A stretch of DNA of 64,000 bases from Hyphomicrobium_A sp044507625 (GTDB lineage Bacteria; Pseudomonadota; Alphaproteobacteria; Rhizobiales; Hyphomicrobiaceae), in the NCBI GenBank assembly GCA_044507625.1, contig JBIQJE010000007.1, positions 62,001 to 126,000 on the forward strand, read 5' to 3'. Shown here one piece after another: positions 1 to 8,091 of this stretch. The notes under the pieces are model-generated. The model made no database searches, was not told the origin of the DNA, and saw only the letters and a program-made list of their open reading frames with translations. Within the stretch, counting starts at the first letter, position 1; the number at the start of each line of letters is the position of its first letter. The translations under genes and the position numbers were made by a program.

Positions 1-1311
1 GAACCCGATCTCCTCTGGCGTGCCGAGGGGGACAGCGCGTTCGTCAATCGCAACCCGGTCGCAAAGCCCGACGCGTTCGAGCGCGAGCCGCACCGGACGC
101 TGGCTTCGCTCCGTGCCCTCCTCGCCGAATCGCAGATCGACCTGCCGCCCGAGCTTCCGCCCATGGCGGCCGGCATCTTCGGCTACATGGGCTATGACAC
201 CGTGCGCCTGATGGAGCGCCTGGCCGACACGCCGCCGCCCGACACCTTGAAGGTCCCCGACGGCATTCTCATGCGCCCCACGGTGATGGCGATCTTCGAC
301 GTCGTGAAGGACGAGATCACCATCGTCACGCCGGTACGTCCGGACGCAAAGGTGCCGGCTGCGACGGCTTACGAAGCCGCGTGCAAGCGCCTTGAGCGCG
401 CCCTCACAGCGCTCAATGAGCCCCTTCCGCATACGACCTCCGCCACCGGCGGCAAGCTCGCGGCGCCCAAGCCCGTCTCCAATACGACCGCCGGCGAATA
501 CAAGGAGATGGTCCAGCGCGCGAAGGAGTACATCGTCGCCGGTGACATCTTCCAGGTCGTGCTCTCCCAGCGCTTCAGTGCCCCTTTCTCCCTTCCCGCC
601 TTCGCGCTTTATCGCGCGTTGCGGCGCACGAACCCCTCCCCGTTTCTGTTCCACCTCGACTTCGGCGCCTTCGCACTCGTCGGATCGAGCCCGGAAATCC
701 TCGTGCGCGTGCGTGAAGGCGAGGTGACGATCAGGCCCATCGCCGGCACCGCGCCGCGCGGCGTGACCGACGCCGAGGATCAGGCGCTTGCCGAAGCGCT
801 GTTGAAGGATCCCAAAGAGCGCGCCGAGCACCTGATGCTTCTCGACCTCGGCCGCAACGATGTCGGTCGCGTTGCAGAGGTCGGCTCGGTGGATGTGACC
901 GCGCGCTTCCTGATTGAGCGCTACAGCCACGTCATGCACATCGTCTCCAACGTCGTCGGCCGCCTCGATGCCAAGTATGACGCCGTCGATGCTCTGATGG
1001 CGGGCTTTCCCGCCGGCACTGTCTCCGGTGCACCAAAGGTGCGCGCCATGGAGATCATCGACGAGTTGGAGAAGTCGAAGCGCGGCCCCTATGCCGGCTG
1101 CGTCGGCTATTTCTCGGCTTCCGGCCAGATGGATACCTGCATCGTGCTGCGCACCGCCCTCATCAAAGACGGCGTGATGCACGTCCAGGCAGGCGCAGGC
1201 CTCGTGCACGATTCGGTGCCCGAGAAAGAACAGCAGGAATGCATCAACAAAGCTCAGGCGCTTTTCCGTGCCGCCGAAGAAGCTGTGCGCTTTGCAACAC
1301 GGGCGAAATAA
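1..1311 (+). CDS. trpE: Anthranilate synthase component I (5'-truncated by window edge)
   Basis: TrpE is the chorismate-binding subunit of anthranilate synthase. It converts chorismate to anthranilate using ammonia from TrpG, the first step of tryptophan synthesis. The reading frame is open from base 1 and stops with TAA at 1309-1311, so the N-terminus lies upstream of the window; the ATG at 163 is internal. Diagnostic chorismate-binding motifs are visible: FLFHLDFGAFALVGSSPE, IAGTAPRG, LLDLGRNDVGRV, GTVSGAPKVRAMEI and AGAGLVHDSVP. No glutamine amidotransferase domain follows, and trpG is a separate gene at 6089, unlike the fused trpEG of Rhizobiaceae. About 4.8 kb of accessory genes separate it from trpG. 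Confidence 0.96.
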   Translation, partial: EPDLLWRAEGDSAFVNRNPVAKPDAFEREPHRTLASLRALLAESQIDLPPELPPMAAGIFGYMGYDTVRLMERLADTPPPDTLKVPDGILMRPTVMAIFDVVKDEITIVTPVRPDAKVPAATAYEAACKRLERALTALNEPLPHTTSATGGKLAAPKPVSNTTAGEYKEMVQRAKEYIVAGDIFQVVLSQRFSAPFSLPAFALYRALRRTNPSPFLFHLDFGAFALVGSSPEILVRVREGEVTIRPIAGTAPRGVTDAEDQALAEALLKDPKERAEHLMLLDLGRNDVGRVAEVGSVDVTARFLIERYSHVMHIVSNVVGRLDAKYDAVDALMAGFPAGTVSGAPKVRAMEIIDELEKSKRGPYAGCVGYFSASGQMDTCIVLRTALIKDGVMHVQAGAGLVHDSVPEKEQQECINKAQALFRAAEEAVRFATRAK

Positions 1312-1446
1312 CCCGGCGCTGCGCCGCTTTACATCCTGCTGATTCTCCCATCAACAAGACCAAGGTCGGCGCGAAACCGCGCGGACGACTTTGAAACCGG
1401 GGGTTTGACTTATCGCGTACTTCCCCTGCTGCGGGGATAGAAACGC

Positions 1447-4038
1447 ATGTTGCGCCGCTGGAAGCTTTCCCCGTCGCTTTATGATGTACGGACCTGCCGG
1501 AGCATCGCTCTCGCTGCAGTGCTCGCGGCGATCGCAACGCCCGCGGCAGCTCAGGTTCCAGCGGGCTGCAGAGTGAGTCCCATCGACGGCGCCGTCATCA
1601 ACTGCACCGGAGATCACGCCGCGGGTATCGCGCTGAGCAACGGCTCTGGGCCGTTTGAGAAGCTGCACGTCTTCGCGCTCACGTCAGACATCACGCCGGC
1701 GTCCGGCGTGGCGGGCATCGCTTTCAGCAGCGATACACAGGGCTACGTCGAAGTCGACTTGGGACCCTGGAAGATCGCGACGACTGGCGATAACGCGGTC
1801 GGCATTCAAGCCGAAACGTCTCTTCTGAACGACCTCACGCTTTTCGCATCCGGAACCATCACGACAAGCGGCGACAGCGCCGAGGGCGTGTTCGCGAGTA
1901 CCTCCGGCGGCGACCTGGCAGTCCTTTACGCCGGTGCGATCGATACGGCGGGCGATAACTCCCACGGCATTCACGCACAATCGGGCAGCAACGCATCCGT
2001 CTTTTCCTCCGGCACCATCCATACGTCGGGTGCCTCCAGCGTCGGAATTCTCGTCGAAAGCCTTGGTTCTGCGCAGGTCTTCTCACAGAGTTCGATCACC
2101 ACGACCGGAGACACGGCGGCTGGCATAGCCGTCCTCGCGGCCACGGGCGATGCCGTTGTATATTCGGAAGGGAACATCACGACGACCGGCGCCAGCGCTG
2201 ATGGCATCGCGGCCATATCGGGGACCGGCAGCGCCGCTGTCGTCAACACCGGCAACGTCTCCGCCACGGGCATCGGCGCAGCCGGTATCACCGTAGCGGC
2301 AAACGATAACGCGATCCTCTTCAATGCGGGTCATGTCGTCGGCGGCGCTTGCTGCGCGGGTGTGCTGATGGATGCCGGCAATCACGCGCTGCTTTTGAAC
2401 GCGGGCACCATTACGGCCGGGCTGTCCGATTTCGCGGTGGACGTGCTGGCACCGGCGATCGACGTTTACAATCTTGGCACGATCACGGGCAATGTGCGCC
2501 TGTTCGATGGCATCAACCCGGTGGGGATCTTCGAAAACGTCGCGGGCAGCGTTTTGAATTCCGGCAATCTGCTCATCGCGGCGATGGCTGTGAACGACGG
2601 CACGATCGCACCCGGAGGCGTTGGCAAAACGCAGATCACCGTCATCTCGGAAAGTTTCACCCAGACCAAGCGCGGCGTCTACGCGGTCGACCTCGACCCG
2701 CGGGCTTCGAACCCTTCCGACCGGCAGGACTTCATCGGCGTCTTGAATCACGCCTCGCTCACGGGCAACGTCGCCGTCAACTTCATCAGCGTTCCGCTGA
2801 CTGCCGCAGAATCGTTCGTCATCCTGAGCGCGTTGAGCGGCATCTCCGATAACGGCTTGGGCCTCATCGCTGCTCCCGCGGCCAACGCGAAGCTGCAGTT
2901 CTCCGGCAACGATCTCATATTGAGCTATGACATCAATTTCGCGACGGGCGGTCTCAACCCGAACCAGCGCGCCATCGCGGCAAACCTCCACCGCATCTTC
3001 ACGGCCGGCGGTGGCGGCGTCCGCCCCGTACTCCTCGGGCTCCTCAACACGACGGGCATTGCCGGTTACGCAAACGCACTCGACCAGCTTTCCCCCGAGC
3101 TCTATTCCGACGCGCAGATCGCCGCCCTTTACGGCAGCCTCGCGTTCTCGAACAGCTTGATGTCCTGCAAGGTCAACGGTGCCGACACGGCCGCGATCGT
3201 ACGCGAAGGCCAGTGCCTGTGGGCCGGCGCGTCCGCGCGCTTCCTCGATACGCGCACGACGCACGATCAGATCGGCTTCACGGAGACTGCGGGGCTCTTC
3301 ACGGCCGGAGCGCAAGTCGCCCTCGATGACGTCTGGCGTCTCGGCTTCGCCGTCGGATATCAGAACAGCACCTTCTCCAACGCCGCCAATGCCCATAGTG
3401 AAGGCTCCGTCGTTCAGGGCGGCGTCGCGCTGAAGTATAACCCCGGACCTTTGCTTCTCGCCGCTGCGCTGAGCGGCGGGGGGGCTTGGTACGACACGAC
3501 GCGTCCGATGGCCTTCGGCGGGTTCGTCGGCACGGCCGAGAGCGACAGCCGCATGGGCTTCGTCAACGGCGGGCTACGCGCGGCGTACGTGGTGGGAAGC
3601 CCGCATCTCTACTGGAAGCCGGTGCTCGACCTCAACCTTTCCTACCTCGATCTGGACAGCTTCACCGAGACCGGCGGCAACGGCGCAGCGCTGTCCGTGC
3701 GCGGCACCAGCAAGACGCTATTCTCCGCCGCGCCTACGCTCGAAGCGGGTTCGGAATTCTGGCTGTCGAATGGAACGCTGGTCAGGCCGCTCGTTCGCGG
3801 CGGTGCCATCTGGTACTCCGACGATGACTTCGCGCTGACCGCCGGATTTGCGGCGGCTCCCGCCGGAGCTGGCACCTTCACGATCAACACCGGCATCGAC
3901 CAGGTGATGGGGTTGGTCGGCGCAGGGCTCGAGATCGTCAATGCAGACAACGACGCCCTGCGCTTCACCTACGATGCTCAGCTCGGCGAGACGACGCAGA
4001 TCCACAGCGTCGCAATCCGTGGAAGCGCGAACTTCTGA
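1447..4038 (+). CDS. Classical (type Va) autotransporter outer-membrane protein
   Basis: This 863-residue protein has autotransporter architecture. It starts with a basic N-terminus and a hydrophobic signal peptide (residues ~18-36, cut likely after PAAAQ). The passenger (~37-540) is made of degenerate beta-helix repeats around the pattern TTSG-x-x-A-x-GI. The C-terminal beta-barrel translocator (~600-863) begins near LWAGASARFLDTRTTHDQIG and ends in a terminal Phe (SANF), the usual Bam signal. The linker region with DQLSPELYSDAQ is typical of the family. No protease triad or RGD motif was noticed, so the passenger's role (adhesin or other) is unknown. It starts 136 bp after trpE and stands between trpE and trpG, so it is probably an insertion into an ancestral trp cluster. 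The start ATG has only a weak ribosome binding site. Confidence 0.85.
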   Translation: MLRRWKLSPSLYDVRTCRSIALAAVLAAIATPAAAQVPAGCRVSPIDGAVINCTGDHAAGIALSNGSGPFEKLHVFALTSDITPASGVAGIAFSSDTQGYVEVDLGPWKIATTGDNAVGIQAETSLLNDLTLFASGTITTSGDSAEGVFASTSGGDLAVLYAGAIDTAGDNSHGIHAQSGSNASVFSSGTIHTSGASSVGILVESLGSAQVFSQSSITTTGDTAAGIAVLAATGDAVVYSEGNITTTGASADGIAAISGTGSAAVVNTGNVSATGIGAAGITVAANDNAILFNAGHVVGGACCAGVLMDAGNHALLLNAGTITAGLSDFAVDVLAPAIDVYNLGTITGNVRLFDGINPVGIFENVAGSVLNSGNLLIAAMAVNDGTIAPGGVGKTQITVISESFTQTKRGVYAVDLDPRASNPSDRQDFIGVLNHASLTGNVAVNFISVPLTAAESFVILSALSGISDNGLGLIAAPAANAKLQFSGNDLILSYDINFATGGLNPNQRAIAANLHRIFTAGGGGVRPVLLGLLNTTGIAGYANALDQLSPELYSDAQIAALYGSLAFSNSLMSCKVNGADTAAIVREGQCLWAGASARFLDTRTTHDQIGFTETAGLFTAGAQVALDDVWRLGFAVGYQNSTFSNAANAHSEGSVVQGGVALKYNPGPLLLAAALSGGGAWYDTTRPMAFGGFVGTAESDSRMGFVNGGLRAAYVVGSPHLYWKPVLDLNLSYLDLDSFTETGGNGAALSVRGTSKTLFSAAPTLEAGSEFWLSNGTLVRPLVRGGAIWYSDDDFALTAGFAAAPAGAGTFTINTGIDQVMGLVGAGLEIVNADNDALRFTYDAQLGETTQIHSVAIRGSANF

Positions 4039-4044
4039 AGAACG

Positions 4045-4944
4045 CTAAGGCAGCGGCGGACGGCGAACCGGGCCCGAGAACGACCAGATGAACCGGGCGG
4101 GTATATTCTGATCCCGGTGGCGGCCGCCGTTCTGCGCGGCGAACCACGCAGCCAACAGACCCACGAGCAACGCCGTCGCCGTGGCAAGACCCGTCAGCAC
4201 GAGCGCCTTACGCGTCTTCTCCAGCGCCGCCTGGCCATCCTTGAAAGCCTGATCGACACGTGTCGCTGCATCGGCTTCCGAGATGCCGGTGCGTTCCGAA
4301 ACGATCTGCGCGATGGTCCGCTTCTGTGCCGGCGTCAGCTCACCGGCAGCCGCCGCCGCGACCAGAGTGCGTGCAATCATACTGCGCGCTTCGTTCTCGG
4401 GCGCGGTTGCCCGCTCCCCCGTGGGCGGAGCGGCCGGGGCCGCGGGGCCGGGCTGCGCAGCATCGGCGGGAGGCGCTGCTGCAAAGAGGGAATCGATAGC
4501 GGGCGCAACCGCCGTTGAGCTTTGATCGCCTGTCGCCGCCGCAACCTGCGCGCCGGTGCTCGCGGCGCCCCCGGCAGCCATGAACGCCAGCATGGCGCCC
4601 GCGACGATACTCAGCGCCCAAACGAGTGCGCCATGCATGCCATCGCGAAATTGCACTTCTTCCCGCGTGGCTTCACCCCATGCGGAACGCATGCGGCCGG
4701 CGATGTAGCCGCCGATGAGAAACGCTAGGATTGGAACGGCGATCGACCAGAACACCGCGAGCGACGCCGCCGCGCGCGGAGACGATTGATGCGCATAGGG
4801 CGAGATGAGCGACAGTCCGATCGAACCTCCCGCCGTCAGCAGTACGAACGAGATGGCGCTGGCGATCAAGGCACCCGCGAACACCGCGCCCCATTCGACA
4901 TAGCTCGTGCCGACACGCGTCGGCGTAGCGACGACCTCAACCAT
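4045..4944 (-). CDS. Hypothetical multi-pass inner-membrane protein
   Basis: This is a 299-residue protein with about four hydrophobic segments: residues ~15-45 (YVEWGAVFAGALIASAISF), ~62-84, ~108-130 and ~247-270. An Ala/Pro-rich, probably disordered stretch (~130-185) and a charged helix (~200-245, AQKRTIAQIVSERTGISEAD) lie between the third and fourth. The start is supported by GGGAG seven bases upstream. It resembles conserved membrane proteins of rhizobia (SYVEWGA-type N-terminus) to which no firm function is attached. It ends 6 bp from the convergent autotransporter gene and starts 17 bp after the 24-residue peptide at 4962-5036, so those two are probably co-transcribed. Confidence 0.7.
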   Translation of the reverse strand: MVEVVATPTRVGTSYVEWGAVFAGALIASAISFVLLTAGGSIGLSLISPYAHQSSPRAAASLAVFWSIAVPILAFLIGGYIAGRMRSAWGEATREEVQFRDGMHGALVWALSIVAGAMLAFMAAGGAASTGAQVAAATGDQSSTAVAPAIDSLFAAAPPADAAQPGPAAPAAPPTGERATAPENEARSMIARTLVAAAAAGELTPAQKRTIAQIVSERTGISEADAATRVDQAFKDGQAALEKTRKALVLTGLATATALLVGLLAAWFAAQNGGRHRDQNIPARFIWSFSGPVRRPPLP

Positions 4945-4961
4945 GGTTCTGCTCCCGATAT

Positions 4962-5036
4962 TCAGCGCACACCAAGGAGGCCGAGAATGAACATCACGAC
5001 GACCACGAGGCCGATGAGATAGATGATTTCGTGCAT
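4962..5036 (-). CDS. 24-residue hydrophobic membrane peptide
   Basis: This very short ORF runs from ATG at 5036 to TGA at 4962. It encodes a peptide starting MHEIIYLIGLVVV and ending ILGLLGVR. Almost the whole length (residues 4-21) is one hydrophobic helix flanked by an acidic N-terminus and a C-terminal Arg, the usual look of a small single-span membrane protein. It lies 17 bp upstream of, and on the same strand as, the membrane protein gene at 4045-4944. The upstream ribosome binding site is weak (AAAAGG close to the start). It is too short for ordinary gene callers. I believe similar tiny proteins are conserved in rhizobia, but this is recollection, not a search. Confidence 0.5.
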   Translation of the reverse strand: MHEIIYLIGLVVVVMFILGLLGVR

Positions 5037-5470
5037 GGCCTTTTGTGCCTTGGGGTAAGAGATAAGGAAAATATGTGCTGAGCGAACGCGGTCGGCCTGC
5101 GGAAGTTCCGCAAATGGACCTAAGCGCGCCGCAAACGAATTATGCCGAAGGCGTCGTCGGCGGCTCCCCGCCGTAGGGCGCGCAACGCGTCGGCAAAAAC
5201 GCCGAAACACTTTTCGGTAATGTGCCCAGGCCGGTATCGACTGCATCGACAGGGCAGCGCGCCCTCGGCATGGTTGCCGCGCCAGTTTCGAGTTGCCGAT
5301 CGGACTGCGGCGGTCACCGCCAGTATCGACAAATTTAGCGGCCCGCCGAAGAACGGGTGTCGCCCCCTCGCCACAAACATCGCTCATCCCCCGCTAGCGT
5401 CGAGCCGCAACCGTCCACTGAGCCTCCGAGCTCTTGACAGCGCGGCCGCCGGCGGCATCGTCATCGCCCC
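5037..5470. other. Intergenic region with a 15-bp palindrome
   Basis: No convincing gene is seen in these 434 bases; the overlapping ORFs are long only because of high GC. The one structural element noted is a palindrome at 5098-5112 (TGCGGAA-G-TTCCGCA), about 60 bp upstream of the 24-residue peptide gene, a possible operator. The region should carry divergent promoters for that gene and for the phosphatase at 5471. Confidence 0.4.
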
Positions 5471-5998
5471 ATGCTGACGCTGCTCCTGCTTCGCCACGCG
5501 AAATCGAGCTGGGACGACCCGGCCCTCGCGGACTTCGACCGCCCGCTGGCAAAGCGTGGGCAAAAGGCTGCGCCGCGCATGGGTGTCGAGATCGAGGCCC
5601 TCGGTCTACGCCCCGACCTCATCCTCTGCTCATCCGCCTTGCGCACACGCGAAACGCTCGACCTCGTCCTCGAAACCTGGTCCGGCGGTCCGCCTCCGGT
5701 CGACTACGACGAGGCGATCTACATGGCGTCCCCCACCGAGCTCATCGCCGAGCTGAGGAAGCTCGCCGCCAACTCGCCCGCGCCCCGCCGCGTGCTGATG
5801 GTCGGGCACAACCCCGGCCTCGAAGAGCTGGCCGGGCTCCTCTCGGGATCCGGCGACCCAGCGGCGAGAGAGTTGATGGCGCGGAAGTTTCCTACCTGCG
5901 CCCTCGCGGTCATCACCTTCGAGGACGACGACTGGGCGGCGGTAGGTCCCGGCAAGGGCACGCTCACCCGCTTCATCACTCCCGCGCGCCTCGCGTGA
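5471..5998 (+). CDS. SixA-like phosphohistidine phosphatase (histidine phosphatase superfamily)
   Basis: This 175-residue cytoplasmic protein belongs to the histidine phosphatase (phosphoglycerate mutase-like) superfamily, SixA branch. The catalytic RHAKSSW motif is at residues 8-14 (phospho-acceptor His9), and the second conserved His is in VGHNPGLEEL near residue 117. DPALADFDRPLAKRG matches the SixA-type spacing. Such proteins remove phosphate from phosphohistidine or small phospho-substrates; the substrate here is unknown. The gene is followed by trpG after 90 bp. No good ribosome binding site precedes the ATG, but the motif begins so close to the N-terminus that no later start is possible. 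Confidence 0.85.
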   Translation: MLTLLLLRHAKSSWDDPALADFDRPLAKRGQKAAPRMGVEIEALGLRPDLILCSSALRTRETLDLVLETWSGGPPPVDYDEAIYMASPTELIAELRKLAANSPAPRRVLMVGHNPGLEELAGLLSGSGDPAARELMARKFPTCALAVITFEDDDWAAVGPGKGTLTRFITPARLA

Positions 5999-6088
5999 TG
6001 CCCGTCTTACTTGACGCTGCCCGGTGCGCTCCCTACACCCTGACGGCGAAGTTTCATGTCCGCGAGAGCGCCGGAGCGCGTCGATAGC

Positions 6089-6703
6089 ATGCTGATCCTC
6101 ATCGATAACTACGACAGCTTCACCTACAATCTCGTCCACTTCCTGGGTGAGCTGGGCGCGCCGTGCGAGGTGATCCGCAACGACAAGATTTCCGCCGAGG
6201 AAGTGCTGGAGAAGAAGCCGGCCGCGATCGTGCTTTCGCCCGGCCCCTGCACGCCCAACGAGGCCGGCGTGTGCCTCGACCTCATCGCCAAGGCCGGAGG
6301 CAAGGTGCCGCTGCTCGGCGTGTGTCTTGGCCACCAATCCATCGGGCAGGTGTACGGCGGCAAGGTCATCCGCGCACCCGAGCCGCTGCACGGCAAGCTT
6401 TCGACCATCCGCCATACCAACAAGGGCGTCTTCAAGGACCTACCCGAGAAGTTCGACGTGACGCGCTACCATTCGCTCATCGTCGATCGCGCGAGCCTGC
6501 CCGACGAGCTCGAGATCACCGCCGAGACGCCGGATGGCATCATCATGGGCCTGCAGCACAAGACCCATCCCGTGCACGGCGTCCAGTTCCACCCCGAGAG
6601 CATCGCCTCCCAGCAGGGTCATGCGCTGCTCGCGAACTTCCTGGCGCTGGCCGGCATGAGCCCGAAGCGTCGCAACGCGCCCGTCGCGCGCGACGCTGCA
6701 TAA
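6089..6703 (+). CDS. trpG: Anthranilate synthase component II (glutamine amidotransferase)
   Basis: TrpG supplies ammonia from glutamine to TrpE. The protein has the class I amidotransferase triad: Cys79 in GVCLGHQSIGQ, and His168 and Glu170 in QFHPES. The start is placed at MLILIDNYDSFTYN, the family's usual N-terminus. An in-frame ATG at 6056 would add 11 unconserved residues. The protein is 204 residues, normal for a stand-alone TrpG. It lies 9 bp ahead of trpD and is certainly co-transcribed with it. A folate-synthesis role (pabA), shared with TrpG in some bacteria, cannot be excluded. Confidence 0.95.
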   Translation: MLILIDNYDSFTYNLVHFLGELGAPCEVIRNDKISAEEVLEKKPAAIVLSPGPCTPNEAGVCLDLIAKAGGKVPLLGVCLGHQSIGQVYGGKVIRAPEPLHGKLSTIRHTNKGVFKDLPEKFDVTRYHSLIVDRASLPDELEITAETPDGIIMGLQHKTHPVHGVQFHPESIASQQGHALLANFLALAGMSPKRRNAPVARDAA

Positions 6704-6712
6704 GGCCTCCCC

Positions 6713-7738
6713 ATGCCCGCCATCGAGCTGAAGCTTCTCATGCAGAAGGTGGCGACCGGCGCCAGCCTCACTGAGGAGGAAGTCAAAGAAGCGTTCGAGA
6801 CGATGATGTCGGGCGTCGCGACGCCCGTGCAGATGGCGGCCTTCCTGATGGCCCTGCGCGTGCGCGGCGAGACCATCCCCGAGATCACCGGCGCCGCCCG
6901 GCTCATGCGCGAGCGCATGCTTCCCGTGGAGGCGCCGCCCGGCGCGGTCGACATCGTCGGCACGGGCGGCGACGGCCACAACACCTTCAACGTATCGACG
7001 TGCGCCGCCATCGTTGCCGCGGGCGCGGGGGTGCCGGTCGCCAAGCACGGCAACCGCGCCGTATCCTCCCTTTCCGGCGCCTCCGATGTGCTCACCGCGC
7101 TCGGCGTCAAGATCGACGTGTCACCCATCGTCATCTCGCGCTCCATAGCGAAGGCGGGCGTGGGCTTCATGTGGGCGCCAATGCACCACACGGCGATGAA
7201 GCACTGGGCCGCCGCCCGTGGCGAGCTTGGCATCCGCACGATTTTCAACCTGCTCGGGCCGCTCGCAAATCCGGCGGGAGTACGCAGGCAGGTCGTCGGC
7301 GTTTTCAACACCGCCTGGACGGAGCCGATTGCGGAAGTGCTGAAGAACCTCGGCTCGGTGCACTCCTGGGTGGTGCACGGCGCCGATGGTCTCGACGAGA
7401 TCACCACCACGGGGCCGACCCGCGTTACCGAGCTGAAGGATGGCACCATCCGCACCTTCGAGGTGCGCCCGCAGGATGCGGGACTTCCCCCTGCGACCCT
7501 GGAAGACCTGAAGGGCGGCGACGCGACGGTCAACGCAGCGGCCATTCGCGACGTGCTCGGCGGCGAGGAAGGCCCCTTCCGCGATATCGTGGTGCTGAAT
7601 GCGGCTGCCGCCCTCATCGTCGGCGGAAAAGCCACCGACCTGCGCGACGGCGCAGAGCGCGCAGCCCGCGCCATCGATGAAGGCGCCGCCTCCCGTGCGC
7701 TCGATCAGCTCGTCGCCATCACCAATGAGCCGGCCTGA
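6713..7738 (+). CDS. trpD: Anthranilate phosphoribosyltransferase
   Basis: TrpD joins anthranilate and PRPP to make phosphoribosyl-anthranilate, the second step of the pathway. The 341-residue length is typical. Conserved motifs: the PRPP-binding GTGGDGHNTFNVST (~83-96), KHGNRAVSSLSGASDVL (~112-128), and RTIFNLLGPLANPA (~177-190). It follows trpG by 9 bp. In related genomes trpC usually comes next; here about 3 kb of unrelated genes intervene before trpC at 10821. Confidence 0.97.
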   Translation: MPAIELKLLMQKVATGASLTEEEVKEAFETMMSGVATPVQMAAFLMALRVRGETIPEITGAARLMRERMLPVEAPPGAVDIVGTGGDGHNTFNVSTCAAIVAAGAGVPVAKHGNRAVSSLSGASDVLTALGVKIDVSPIVISRSIAKAGVGFMWAPMHHTAMKHWAAARGELGIRTIFNLLGPLANPAGVRRQVVGVFNTAWTEPIAEVLKNLGSVHSWVVHGADGLDEITTTGPTRVTELKDGTIRTFEVRPQDAGLPPATLEDLKGGDATVNAAAIRDVLGGEEGPFRDIVVLNAAAALIVGGKATDLRDGAERAARAIDEGAASRALDQLVAITNEPA

Positions 7739-7791
7739 CAGGCACCGCGGCAACTTTCTCCGCGCCAGCGTAAGACGGGCGAGCCATAGGC

Positions 7792-8013
7792 TCAGCCGGA
7801 ACGGCCGCGATTGGGCTTGTCCGGCGGCTCTTCGACGGGACGCGCCGGCTTGCCGGGGAGGCGCTGCGGCCGCTCCGGATCGCGCGGCGGCGGGTCGCCG
7901 GCGGGCGGACCTGGATTGGGTCGGGGCTCCGGGTCAGGTTCGGGACCAGGTCCCGGTTTCGGCAGGCCCGGATTGCCAGCGTCGTGAGAGGACGTCTGCG
8001 GATGGGCGCACAT
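7792..8013 (-). CDS. Small proline-rich hypothetical protein
   Basis: This 73-residue ORF starts MCAHPQTSSHDAGNPGLP and continues as a low-complexity Pro/Gly/Glu/Asp chain with PGPGPEPDPEPRPNPGP-type repeats. No hydrophobic segment or signal peptide is seen. An in-frame TTG at 8022 could add three residues. It is convergent with trpD (53 bp apart) and lies downstream of the exported protein gene at 8092-9288 on the same strand. Low-complexity ORFs can be artefacts of high GC, so it may not be expressed. The short non-repetitive N-terminus followed by a long Pro-rich tail resembles small hypothetical proteins I recall from Rhizobiales. Confidence 0.4.
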   Translation of the reverse strand: MCAHPQTSSHDAGNPGLPKPGPGPEPDPEPRPNPGPPAGDPPPRDPERPQRLPGKPARPVEEPPDKPNRGRSG

Positions 8014-8091
8014 GGTTCCCAAACGCAGAGCCGCCGCGGCCCGTTCCGCTCAAGCTTCAGACCGGCTTGAGGCTGGCTTCAGGTCGCCGCC

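Noticed and set aside
20..211. Short frame at the window start (63 codons)
   Set aside because: It lies in another frame of trpE, whose correct frame is open from base 1 with good homology motifs.
1314..1329. Possible terminator after trpE (CGGCG-CTG-CGCCG then CTTT)
   Set aside because: The stem is only 5 bp with a 3-base loop and there is no T run; too weak to call in GC-rich DNA.
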